NCBI GenBank assembly: GCA_944393275.1
Contig: CALXZQ010000059.1
Location: 1 to 7,036, forward strand
Direction: 5' to 3'
Length of the DNA stretch: 7,036 bases
Source of the DNA: an uncultured Clostridia bacterium
GTDB lineage: Bacteria; Bacillota; Clostridia; TANB77; CAG-508
Positions 1 through 6,000 of the stretch are shown one piece after another. Below the pieces are notes generated by a model, which saw nothing but the letters and a program-made list of their open reading frames with translations, had not been told where the DNA came from and ran no database searches. The stretch's first letter is position 1, and every line of letters starts with the position of its first letter. The position numbers and the translations under genes are program-made.

Positions 1-1607
1 CCTGTACTCAACAATTCAACTGGCACAATTTTTCCTGTTTCTAATTCTACTACTAAATCATTATTTTCTGTTATTTTTATTTTACTGTATTTTCCATTAG
101 ATATATTTGAAATTATATTAGATAAATTTTCAGCAAATTTAGGTGTTATATTCTCTCTCATTATTTTATATGCTTCCTCTAATACTTCTTTTGCAAGTTC
201 AATACTTTCATTTTTGTTTATTAGATTTTTTTTCTCCTCTTCAAAAGAGCTTATCTCTTCCTCTATATTACTTAAATTATCTAATTTAGGTAATATATTG
301 TTTCTATCTAATTCAATGCTATGTAATTTAATTATTAAATTATTTAATTCATTATTTTTATCTTCTAATTTTTCTTGTGAATTTCTTATTTTATCTTTAT
401 CTAATATTTCATTATTTAAATTATTTTCTAATTTTTCTATCTCTTTTTGCACAGTATCTGCATTATTTTTTAAAATTTCTAATTGACTATTTATTTTATT
501 TATTTCCTCTTTTTTATTATTAATTATTTTTTTATTTTTTTCTTTTAATATTTTTTTCTTATTTTTAATATTAATAAAATAAAAAACAAAAAATATAAAA
601 ATTGATATTAAAGATAAATATTTAAAATTATTTTCAAATAATTTTAATATTAATATATTTATTATTAATATTATAGAAAATATTAATATATATTTTTTAG
701 AATTTATTTTTAAATTATTTTTATTTTTTATTTCACTTAATTCTTTTTCTTTATTACTTTTTTGTTCTTCAATTTCTTTTATTTCTAAATTATTTGCCTC
801 ATTTATTTGTTTATTTATTTTTATTTTCTCTTGCTCTAAAATAAGCTTCTGTTCTAATTTTGAATATTCTTTTAATTCAGTTATATCTTTTTCTATTTCT
901 TTTATTTTTTCTTTTATATTTTCAGTATTCTCTTCAATCACATATTTTTCATCTTTATATAATAATAAATCTTTTTTTTCTTTTTTTAGTTCCTCTAGTT
1001 TTTTTTCTATCTTATTTATTGGTCTATCTTGACTTCTTGGTGTTCCTATTTCTGTTAATTGTTTTTTATTTAATTTATCAATACTTTTTTTAAAAGATAT
1101 ATTATCACTTCCAGTTCCTGCTAAATTAGATAGTTTTTGAATTATTGAGTTTTTGTCTGCACTCTCAATCCTTGAACCTCGTTGCATTACAGCTGTACTT
1201 AATAAAAATAATTCTTCATCTATTTTTGTTTGGTCATAAAAGAATTGATTTCCATTATTTTTATCAACTATATATCTACTCGTAATATCTTCTCCATTTT
1301 TATCATATATAGCTGGTGACTTTTTTTTGAATTCCCTGTAGACATTATAACTATCTCCGTTATCTAAGCTATATTCTATTTTCCCAGAAAATTCTTCATT
1401 ATTCCATGGTGTAAATCTCTCTAAATCTGAAATATCTTTTCCTTTTTTATTTTTTGAGGCCCCAAACAGTGTATTTAATATAAAATTAAATATTGTTGAT
1501 TTTCCACTCTCGTTTTCTCCATAAATAATATTAATTTTATTATTAAAATTAATATCTTTATTTTTTAATTTTCCATATCCATTTATTCTAATATTATGTA
1601 TTACCAT
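1..1607 (-). CDS. yhaN: Rad50/SbcC-like ATPase with membrane hairpin (YhaN/SbcE-like), partial
   Basis: The reading frame is open from ATG at 1607 to the left edge: 535 codons plus two bases, with the C-terminus missing. The N-terminal ATPase half has a Walker A motif GENESGKST at residues 30-38. Long Lys/Glu/Asn-rich coiled coils lie at about 190-300 and 350-480. The last visible residues are LST followed by a codon starting GG, which must be Gly, so the ABC signature LSTG sits exactly at the edge; Walker B would lie beyond. Two hydrophobic helices (about 306-324 and 328-347) interrupt the coiled coil, and I see no cysteine, hence no CxxC zinc hook. Such ATPases pair with Mre11-like nucleases in DNA end processing; Bacillus subtilis YhaN (SbcE) acts in double-strand break repair. 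The ribosome site AGGTGA overlaps the stop of the upstream nuclease gene, implying coupled translation. The ATPase family is firm; the YhaN assignment is inferred from the membrane helices and the partner gene. Confidence 0.88.
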   Translation of the reverse strand, partial: MVIHNIRINGYGKLKNKDINFNNKINIIYGENESGKSTIFNFILNTLFGASKNKKGKDISDLERFTPWNNEEFSGKIEYSLDNGDSYNVYREFKKKSPAIYDKNGEDITSRYIVDKNNGNQFFYDQTKIDEELFLLSTAVMQRGSRIESADKNSIIQKLSNLAGTGSDNISFKKSIDKLNKKQLTEIGTPRSQDRPINKIEKKLEELKKEKKDLLLYKDEKYVIEENTENIKEKIKEIEKDITELKEYSKLEQKLILEQEKIKINKQINEANNLEIKEIEEQKSNKEKELSEIKNKNNLKINSKKYILIFSIILIINILILKLFENNFKYLSLISIFIFFVFYFINIKNKKKILKEKNKKIINNKKEEINKINSQLEILKNNADTVQKEIEKLENNLNNEILDKDKIRNSQEKLEDKNNELNNLIIKLHSIELDRNNILPKLDNLSNIEEEISSFEEEKKNLINKNESIELAKEVLEEAYKIMRENITPKFAENLSNIISNISNGKYSKIKITENNDLVVELETGKIVPVELLST

Positions 1608-1611
1608 TTTT

Positions 1612-2706
1612 TCACCTATCCTCAGATAATGCATCTATACCATATTCTATTGCTCTCTCTATTTTTTCTCTATTTTCTTCGCTTATGTTATTGGTTTGCT
1701 TCTCTAGCATTAATTTTATAAATATTCCTTTTAAATCATTTTCTCTAGACATTTTTTCTAAATCGTATCCTATCTCTGTATTATCTTTTATTTTTAATAT
1801 TTGATTATTTTCTATTAATTTATTTATTAAATTAATATCTACTTCAAAATTTCTACTTCCAATTAAAATTATTTTATATAATTTATTTGGTTCTATTTTT
1901 AAATTATTTATTTTTTCTACTAACTCTTCTTTAGAAATAATTTTGCTTATATCTAGTTTTTCTTCTTTAAATTCTCTATTATCTATATTTACAAATTTTA
2001 TTTTTCTGTTATTCTTCGTTATCTCTCCTACTATCATTCCATGTTTTCCAAGCTCATCAAACCCAAATGATATTAATGAACCAGGATAAATAATATTTTC
2101 ATTTTCATCAAAATTAGTTTTATGAATATGTCCCAAAGCAACATAATCAAAATGTTTATTTTTTAAATTATTTTTATTTATTGGATTATAATTAAAATAA
2201 TCTTCTTCACTTTTCTTTATATCATTTAAGCTTCCATGAGCTATCAATATATTTACCTTCTCTGGATTTTCTATTTTAATATTTTCTATTTTTGAATCTT
2301 TACAATAAAAGTCTTGAAATCCATATCCATATATATCGCAATCATTATAACTTACTTTATTAATTTTTTGATTAAATATATATACATTTTCGTTCCAAGA
2401 ATATTTTGAATAATATGAATTAGTTATATATGGATCATGATTTCCTGGAGAAATAAATATTCTAGTATCTGGTATTTGTTTAAATAAATTATTTATATAT
2501 TCTATTGTACTTTGTTTTATATACTCATGCTCATACAAATCTCCTGATATAAACAAACACTCTATACTATTTTCCTTTATATATTCTATTACTTTCCTTA
2601 ATGCTTCTCTTTGTTCTAATCTACGTATATTTGATAAATTTTGAATTCTATTTAAACTTGTAAATGGTATGTCAAAATGTAAGTCTGCTATATGTACAAA
2701 TTTCAT
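1612..2706 (-). CDS. yhaO: Mre11/SbcD-like DNA repair metallophosphoesterase (YhaO-like)
   Basis: This 364-residue protein has every metal-binding motif of the calcineurin-like nuclease fold: D8 and H10 in HIADLHFD, D56 in ISGDLYE, N89-H90 in SPGNHD, H157 in AHGS, and H193/H195 in GHIH. The fold spans about residues 1-230. The remaining 130 residues are charged and probably form the capping region that contacts the ATPase partner. The family cuts DNA ends with Mn2+ when bound to a Rad50-like ATPase. The length is slightly short of SbcD or YhaO, both around 400. ATG at 2706 is preceded by GGAGG at 2714-2718 with 7 bases of spacing, and a promoter lies just upstream. The next gene starts 4 bases after the TGA stop, so the two form one operon. 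YhaO rather than SbcD is chosen because the partner carries a membrane hairpin; this choice is an inference. Confidence 0.92.
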   Translation of the reverse strand: MKFVHIADLHFDIPFTSLNRIQNLSNIRRLEQREALRKVIEYIKENSIECLFISGDLYEHEYIKQSTIEYINNLFKQIPDTRIFISPGNHDPYITNSYYSKYSWNENVYIFNQKINKVSYNDCDIYGYGFQDFYCKDSKIENIKIENPEKVNILIAHGSLNDIKKSEEDYFNYNPINKNNLKNKHFDYVALGHIHKTNFDENENIIYPGSLISFGFDELGKHGMIVGEITKNNRKIKFVNIDNREFKEEKLDISKIISKEELVEKINNLKIEPNKLYKIILIGSRNFEVDINLINKLIENNQILKIKDNTEIGYDLEKMSRENDLKGIFIKLMLEKQTNNISEENREKIERAIEYGIDALSEDR

Positions 2707-2713
2707 CTTAATT

Positions 2714-2718
2714 CCTCC
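2714..2718 (-). promoter_or_regulatory. Ribosome binding site of the nuclease gene
   Basis: A full GGAGG lies 7 bases before ATG 2706 on the minus strand. It fixes the start and indicates strong initiation. Confidence 0.85.
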
Positions 2719-2738
2719 AAATGATTTTTGTTTATAAA

Positions 2739-2767
2739 ATTATATATTTTTTATTTTACTTCGTCAA
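2739..2767 (-). promoter_or_regulatory. Sigma-A-type promoter of the nuclease/ATPase operon
   Basis: On the minus strand TTGACG (2767-2762) and TATAAT (2744-2739) are separated by exactly 17 bases. Transcription would start near 2732, leaving a leader of about 26 bases before ATG 2706. It lies just downstream of the terminator of the preceding unit, so the repair operon appears to be transcribed independently of the coupling-protein genes. Confidence 0.8.
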
Positions 2768-2800
2768 TAATTTTTTAAAACATTTGTTTTATATGTATTT

Positions 2801-2831
2801 TTAAAAAAATAGAACTATTTCTAGTTCTATT
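2801..2831 (-). terminator. Intrinsic terminator after virD4
   Basis: Perfect 10-base arms AATAGAACTA (2808-2817) and TAGTTCTATT (2822-2831) enclose a 4-base loop. On the minus strand the second arm ends in TT and is followed by five more T (2807-2803), giving a seven-base U tract in RNA. The virD4 stop codon TAA (2832-2830) overlaps the base of the stem, so the transcript ends directly behind the gene. No comparable T tract follows on the plus strand, so it should act one way. Confidence 0.88.
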
Positions 2832-4410
2832 AATCTTCGTCTATTGGTCCAAATATTTCATCTAACTTTGCCTCTAATTCTTTTTGAATATCACTAACTT
2901 GAGCTTCATCTTCTTCATCTAAAGGAAGACTTGGAGCTGATAAATTAATATCTGGTTCCTTTTTCTTTTCTATCTTTGAATCATTATCAGTTTCTGGAAT
3001 ATTATCAAATTCAACTTTTTTAGGTTGTATTTTTTCTTCCTTTTCTTTATTATTATCATTTTCATTTTCAAATAAATCATCTAATGATTCCACTTTTAAA
3101 TCCTGAACTGGTTTATTCTCTTGATCTTCTACATATGGTGAATTTGGATTAAATTTCCTCCATTTTCCTCTTTCAATATCTCCTATATCATTATGACTAA
3201 TTGCTTTAGCTTTTAATTCTCTATACATTGGTTTATTGAAATAGTAAAACTTATGTGCTTTAATCGGTTTTAAACCTTTAACAAATATTATACAATAATC
3301 ATTATCGAATCTTCGAAGTTCATCTGGTGTAAGTAAGGCTCTTGCCATAACTTGATCTGATACGCTAGAACCTTGTTTCCAGTTTAATCTATCTCTATTT
3401 ATAGAGTAACTATCTCTTGAGATAGTTTTTTCTCCTAATGCCTTTGAAAAATATTCTACTGTTTTTTGTGAATTACTTCCTAAAAAGACGTGTGTATCAC
3501 AGTTTCCTATAATTGTTTCATAAGATTTTTCATATACTGCTTCTAATTGATCTAGATTTTGTAGAATAACACTAAATGATATTCCCCTACTTCTACTAGT
3601 TGATATTTTCTTATCAAAATCTGGTATTTTTCCTATGTTAGCAAACTCATCCAATATGAAGAATGTTCTCACTGGTAATCTTCCACCTGCACTATCTGCA
3701 TAGTCATATAATTGTTGAATCATCTGTGAGAAGAATATTGTTAATAAAAAGTCATATGCTGTATGTGTATCTGATGATATTACATATACTGCTGTTTTCT
3801 TTTTTCCTATCTCTTGGAAATTAATTGTATCTGTTGATGTTAATTCTGCAATTTCCTTTGAATCAAATTTTCCTAATTTTGATTGTAATGTACTTAGAAT
3901 TGAACCATATGTTTTTTCTGGTGCAATCTCAATAGATTTATAATACATTCTAGCTGGATGATCATAAGATAATTGATTCATAAGTTCTGTAAGTAAGTTA
4001 CTTCCACCATTTGCATTAGCTGCTCTTACAAGTTCAGCACAACTCGCTAAGTTTTGTTCTTCTTCTGGTCTTGTTGCAATTAAATAATATATTAATGCTT
4101 TTAATAGCATTTCTGCCATATCATCCCAATATGGATCTGATTTTCCTTCTACAACTTGTCCCTTTACAATAGTGTTTGCTATAACATCAACATCTATTTC
4201 ATTCGATATGTGCATTAAAGGATTATATCCATCACTATTTTGAGGATGAACTAAGTTTAGTACTTTAATATCATAACCTTTAGATTTTAAATACCCTGCT
4301 GTTGCATCATAAAGCTCTCCCTTTGGGTCTGTAAATACATAAGAACCTAAGCATTGATATGCATTTGGTATAGAATATGCTGAAGATTTACCAGAACCTG
4401 ATCCGTCCAA
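2830..4410 (-). CDS. VirD4 ATPase-domain fragment
   Basis: This open frame of 526 codons begins at TTG 4410 inside the Walker A motif, so the first glycine of GxxxxGKS would be Asp (DGSGSGKSS, residues 2-10). Visible motifs are TDPKGELY (28-35), Walker B FILDEFANIG (251-260, acidic D254/E255), SRSRGISFSVILQN (272-285), typical of the ATPase core of coupling proteins, and LLTPDELRRF (359-368). After about residue 430 the sequence turns charged and low-complexity, rich in Glu, Asp, Lys and Asn, and ends acidic. This tail contains two similar short segments, LDDLF (443-447) and LDEIF (516-520). There is no ribosome site before TTG 4410 and the fragment lacks a membrane anchor, so it is probably not a separate gene but the rest of the frameshifted virD4. 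Confidence 0.85.
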   Translation of the reverse strand: MDGSGSGKSSAYSIPNAYQCLGSYVFTDPKGELYDATAGYLKSKGYDIKVLNLVHPQNSDGYNPLMHISNEIDVDVIANTIVKGQVVEGKSDPYWDDMAEMLLKALIYYLIATRPEEEQNLASCAELVRAANANGGSNLLTELMNQLSYDHPARMYYKSIEIAPEKTYGSILSTLQSKLGKFDSKEIAELTSTDTINFQEIGKKKTAVYVISSDTHTAYDFLLTIFFSQMIQQLYDYADSAGGRLPVRTFFILDEFANIGKIPDFDKKISTSRSRGISFSVILQNLDQLEAVYEKSYETIIGNCDTHVFLGSNSQKTVEYFSKALGEKTISRDSYSINRDRLNWKQGSSVSDQVMARALLTPDELRRFDNDYCIIFVKGLKPIKAHKFYYFNKPMYRELKAKAISHNDIGDIERGKWRKFNPNSPYVEDQENKPVQDLKVESLDDLFENENDNNKEKEEKIQPKKVEFDNIPETDNDSKIEKKKEPDINLSAPSLPLDEEDEAQVSDIQKELEAKLDEIFGPIDED

Positions 4411-4885
4411 CTATTAGAGTATTTATATTTCCCATTTTATCTAATGGCAAATAATTGTCTTCTGCTAAAATAATTCCATTTTTCTTGCTCAATATTCTAT
4501 ACTGTTCTCCATTTTCTGCCCAGTCACTAGAACCATGTTCTATGTCAGCATATTCCGTTTTTGGTGCTGCTCTTATAATTCCTATAATTACTAATAGTAA
4601 ATATGCAATCGTAAAATACACAAATCCTGCACCAAAATTACTTATATATTCTGAGCTCAACCCTTTTGCTACACTTCCAAAAGGATTTGTAATATTTTCT
4701 CCAATTGCCATAAAAAAATGTTCGAAAGAAAAAACATTAGTATTATTATCTCCTAATACTATTGCTTCTTTAATCGAACATGCCAATGGCGCAACAAATA
4801 CTATGACTAATACAAGCCATAGTATCCCAAACGTTAAAAAATATTTTTTGTTTCTGTTTATAGCTCCTTTAATCTTATAATTCAA
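4388..4885 (-). CDS. VirD4 N-terminal membrane fragment
   Basis: This half holds the membrane anchor: hydrophobic helices at about residues 18-39 and 86-108 (numbered from GTG 4894), with a loop of roughly 45 residues between them that should face outside. A conserved-looking stretch EHGSSDWAENGEQ (119-131) then leads towards the P-loop. It ends after VG with five out-of-frame residues and a TAA. The longest frame opens with GTG at 4894, but AAAGGTGAGG covers that codon and sits correctly for TTG at 4885 (AGGTG, 6 bases, TTG), so TTG is preferred. The gap to the 132-residue gene upstream is short, consistent with one operon. Alone it could insert in the membrane but has no ATPase. Confidence 0.8.
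   Translation of the reverse strand: MNYKIKGAINRNKKYFLTFGILWLVLVIVFVAPLACSIKEAIVLGDNNTNVFSFEHFFMAIGENITNPFGSVAKGLSSEYISNFGAGFVYFTIAYLLLVIIGIIRAAPKTEYADIEHGSSDWAENGEQYRILSKKNGIILAEDNYLPLDKMGNINTLIVGRIRFW
4405..4406 (-). other. Single extra base causing the virD4 frameshift
   Basis: The minus strand reads GTT GGA C GGA TCA GGT around 4411-4397. Dropping the C at 4405, or the A at 4406, joins the two frames into an ideal P-loop. It is not in a homopolymer, so an ordinary slippage error is a less obvious cause. Confidence 0.8.
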
Positions 4886-4911
4886 TTTCCTCACCTTTTC
4901 TTATGTATGAT

Positions 4912-5310
4912 TTATCTTTCTTGTTCATCATCTATAATTAAAGATTTATCTTTTATTACTATTTCATACCCCGCTGCTTTTATTAAATCTATATCTGATT
5001 GTTTAATTGGCACTCCTGTCTTTTTCTTTGAATCATTTAATAGTTTAATTAATTCACTAACTTGAGTTTTTTCAATTTTTTCTACTCTTCTATGATTTCC
5101 TTCTTGTACAATTCTATATCCATTTCCATTATCATCAATTATATTATGAGTGGATTGAACTGTTCCAATTCCTTGTATTCCAACTTCTTCTAATCTGTCA
5201 GTTGTAAATTGTGTTGAGCCTGTAACTTCTATACCTCTTCCTAAGTTAACTCCTACAACAACTATTCCTTTCACTTGGTTATCATGTGGTTCTACATTCG
5301 TAGTACTCAT
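4912..5310 (-). CDS. Unrecognised 132-residue protein in the virD4 operon
   Basis: I do not recognise this family. There is no signal peptide, membrane helix or cysteine. Residues 13-50 are rich in Gly, Val, Ile and Thr and look like beta structure (VKGIVVVGVNLGRGIEVTG). Residues 58-65 hold an Asp/Asn/Gly turn (IIDDNGNG), which could be a tight loop or a metal site, though this is speculative. The C-terminal half looks helical (VSELIKLLNDSKKK, then SDIDLIKAAGYEI) with an acidic end. It is probably a soluble cytoplasmic protein. ATG at 5310 has GAGGGG at 5319-5324, 8 bases upstream. The gene sits 19 bases after the 176-residue gene and less than 30 bases before virD4, so all three should be co-transcribed. 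A role with the coupling protein, such as adaptor or substrate factor, is inferred from position only. Confidence 0.85.
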   Translation of the reverse strand: MSTTNVEPHDNQVKGIVVVGVNLGRGIEVTGSTQFTTDRLEEVGIQGIGTVQSTHNIIDDNGNGYRIVQEGNHRRVEKIEKTQVSELIKLLNDSKKKTGVPIKQSDIDLIKAAGYEIVIKDKSLIIDDEQER

Positions 5311-5318
5311 ATTAGATT

Positions 5319-5324
5319 CCCCTC
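5319..5324 (-). promoter_or_regulatory. Ribosome binding site of the 132-residue gene
   Basis: GAGGGG on the minus strand lies 8 bases before ATG 5310 and supports that start. Confidence 0.7.
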
Positions 5325-5329
5325 TCTAA

Positions 5330-5860
5330 TTAATTATTTATATCCTTTTTATCTCTAATTTCAAATGCAAAATAAGATTTGTTAGCCTTAAGTTTACATT
5401 TTCCTTTTATTTCATTCGTCTTTTCATCAAAATATAGAATAGGCTTAACTTCTTCTGTTGTTTCTGGATCTATAATTGATATTGGCCTTTTTAAATTTGG
5501 CGTGTATTTAAAATCTTTATATTCTGATTCTTTTTCTGAATACAATGTGTTAAATTTAAATGGCACTGGTTTCTTAGCTACTACTATTTTATCATCTTCT
5601 AATACTGCCATATTTATTACTACTTTCTCTTTTCCAAATGAAAGTATAACAAATTCATCTTTTTCTTCTGATGGATTATCAACATAAAATGTCTTCTTTT
5701 TTAAGTCGCCATTATATTCTTCCGTGTAGTCTAATCTTGTAACAGTATACTTAGGAGAGTCTTTTTTAAACTCTTTTTCTGTCTCATTAATTTGATACAC
5801 TACTGTGCTTACATTTTTTGGATCGGTTATGCTGAAATGTTTACCTTCCCAACTAAACAT
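5330..5860 (-). CDS. Unrecognised 176-residue beta-rich protein, first gene of the virD4 operon
   Basis: I do not recognise this family. The frame is open from ATG 5953, but that codon lies upstream of the predicted transcript start, because the promoter at 5950-5922 falls inside it. The start is therefore placed at ATG 5860, with GGAG at 5870-5873 nine bases before it; the protein begins MFSWEGKHFSITDP. It is hydrophilic, with no membrane segment, signal peptide or cysteine after this start. It shows alternating polar and hydrophobic strands, for example KYTVTRLDY, KTFYVDNP, FVILSFGKEKVVINMAVL, ILYFDE and KSYFAFEIRD, and suggests one or two beta-sandwich or barrel domains. It opens the unit that ends with virD4, so it may be an element-encoded regulator or accessory protein. 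This is inferred from position alone. Confidence 0.82.
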   Translation of the reverse strand: MFSWEGKHFSITDPKNVSTVVYQINETEKEFKKDSPKYTVTRLDYTEEYNGDLKKKTFYVDNPSEEKDEFVILSFGKEKVVINMAVLEDDKIVVAKKPVPFKFNTLYSEKESEYKDFKYTPNLKRPISIIDPETTEEVKPILYFDEKTNEIKGKCKLKANKSYFAFEIRDKKDINN

Positions 5861-5869
5861 ATTAATACA

Positions 5870-5873
5870 CTCC
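5870..5873 (-). promoter_or_regulatory. Ribosome binding site deciding the 176-residue start
   Basis: GGAG lies 9 bases before ATG 5860. The other in-frame ATG codons (5953, 5890, 5875) have no comparable site, and 5953 lies upstream of the transcript start. Confidence 0.6.
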
Positions 5874-5921
5874 ATTCTACAATAACACATATTGCTTATC
5901 TTTTGTAATCTACCAATCTTT

Positions 5922-5950
5922 ATTATACAGCAATTTAAGGTTATTGTCAA
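5922..5950 (-). promoter_or_regulatory. Perfect consensus sigma-A promoter of the virD4 operon
   Basis: The minus strand carries TTGACA (5950-5945), a spacer of exactly 17 bases and TATAAT (5927-5922): both boxes match consensus fully. Transcription should begin at a purine near 5914-5917, leaving a leader of about 55 bases. So strong a promoter on an accessory operon usually means that a repressor limits it, and palindromes overlap or adjoin it. Confidence 0.88.
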
Positions 5951-5955
5951 CAATA
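5942..5955. promoter_or_regulatory. Possible operator over the -35 box
   Basis: TATTGT-CA-ACAATA is a perfect dyad with 6-base arms and a 2-base centre, covering the whole -35 hexamer. The position suits a dimeric repressor that blocks RNA polymerase. I recognise no known operator in it, and such short AT-rich dyads also arise by chance. Confidence 0.4.
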
Positions 5956-5963
5956 TTTTAGTT

Positions 5964-6000
5964 ATTATGTCACCTTTATAGTTATAAAATGTGACATAAT
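5964..6000. promoter_or_regulatory. Compound 37-base palindrome between the J-protein gene and the virD4 operon promoter
   Basis: Outer arms ATTATGTCAC (5964-5973) and GTGACATAAT (5991-6000) are perfect over 10 bases. Inside them a second perfect dyad TTTATA-GT-TATAAA (5975-5988) continues the stem, with one unpaired base on one side and two on the other. The outer arm touches the J-protein stop codon. On the minus strand no T tract follows, so it is not a standard terminator. It could be an operator just upstream of the promoter or a hairpin protecting the 3' end of the J-protein mRNA. Confidence 0.65.

Larger units (their letters stand above)
2830..4885 (-). pseudogene. virD4: virD4/traG type IV secretion coupling protein, split by a frameshift
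   Basis: The two reading frames below are halves of one coupling protein. The upstream half ends NTLIVG then RIRFW and stop; the downstream half starts with GSGSGKSS. Removing one base, the C read on the minus strand at 4405, restores GTT GGA GGA TCA GGT, that is VGGSGSGKS, an ordinary Walker A, and gives one protein of about 684 residues, a normal VirD4/TraG length. Such proteins are membrane-anchored hexameric ATPases that recruit relaxase-bound DNA or effectors to a type IV secretion channel. The layout of two N-terminal membrane helices, P-loop and ILDEFANIG Walker B resembles VirD4-like proteins of clostridial conjugative elements. The rest of the frame is intact, so the lesion is either very recent or a sequence error. 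I see no slippery heptamer and no ribosome site for the second half. Confidence 0.85.

Noticed and set aside
214..486. Plus-strand open frame of 90 codons, Phe/Ser/Leu-rich
   Set aside because: It is antisense to the continuous Rad50-like coding frame; its composition is that expected from the complement of Lys/Glu/Asn codons.
601..720. Dense AATATTAATAT-type palindromes suggesting a replication origin or repeat
   Set aside because: They fall inside the coding frame for the membrane hairpin (Ile, Asn, Phe, Leu, Lys codons); low complexity explains them, and there are no regular iterons or DnaA boxes.
860..1093. Plus-strand open frame of 77 codons resembling a membrane protein
   Set aside because: The Phe/Leu-rich sequence is the complement of the coiled-coil region of the ATPase gene; no ribosome site or promoter supports it.
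4390..4411. Programmed ribosomal frameshift in virD4
   Set aside because: No slippery heptamer; slipping GGA forward by one would pair the Gly tRNA with GAC, which is poor. Kept only as a minor alternative to an indel or a sequence error.
4455..4880. Plus-strand open frame of 141 codons
   Set aside because: It lies fully opposite the VirD4 membrane fragment, which has the expected family layout; this one resembles nothing and lacks a ribosome site.
5379..5687. Plus-strand open frame of 102 codons
   Set aside because: It is a shadow of the 176-residue gene, which has promoter, ribosome site and operon context.
5964..6000. Intrinsic terminator of the J-protein gene
   Set aside because: The stem is good, but the minus-strand bases after it (AACTAAAATATTG) lack a T tract.
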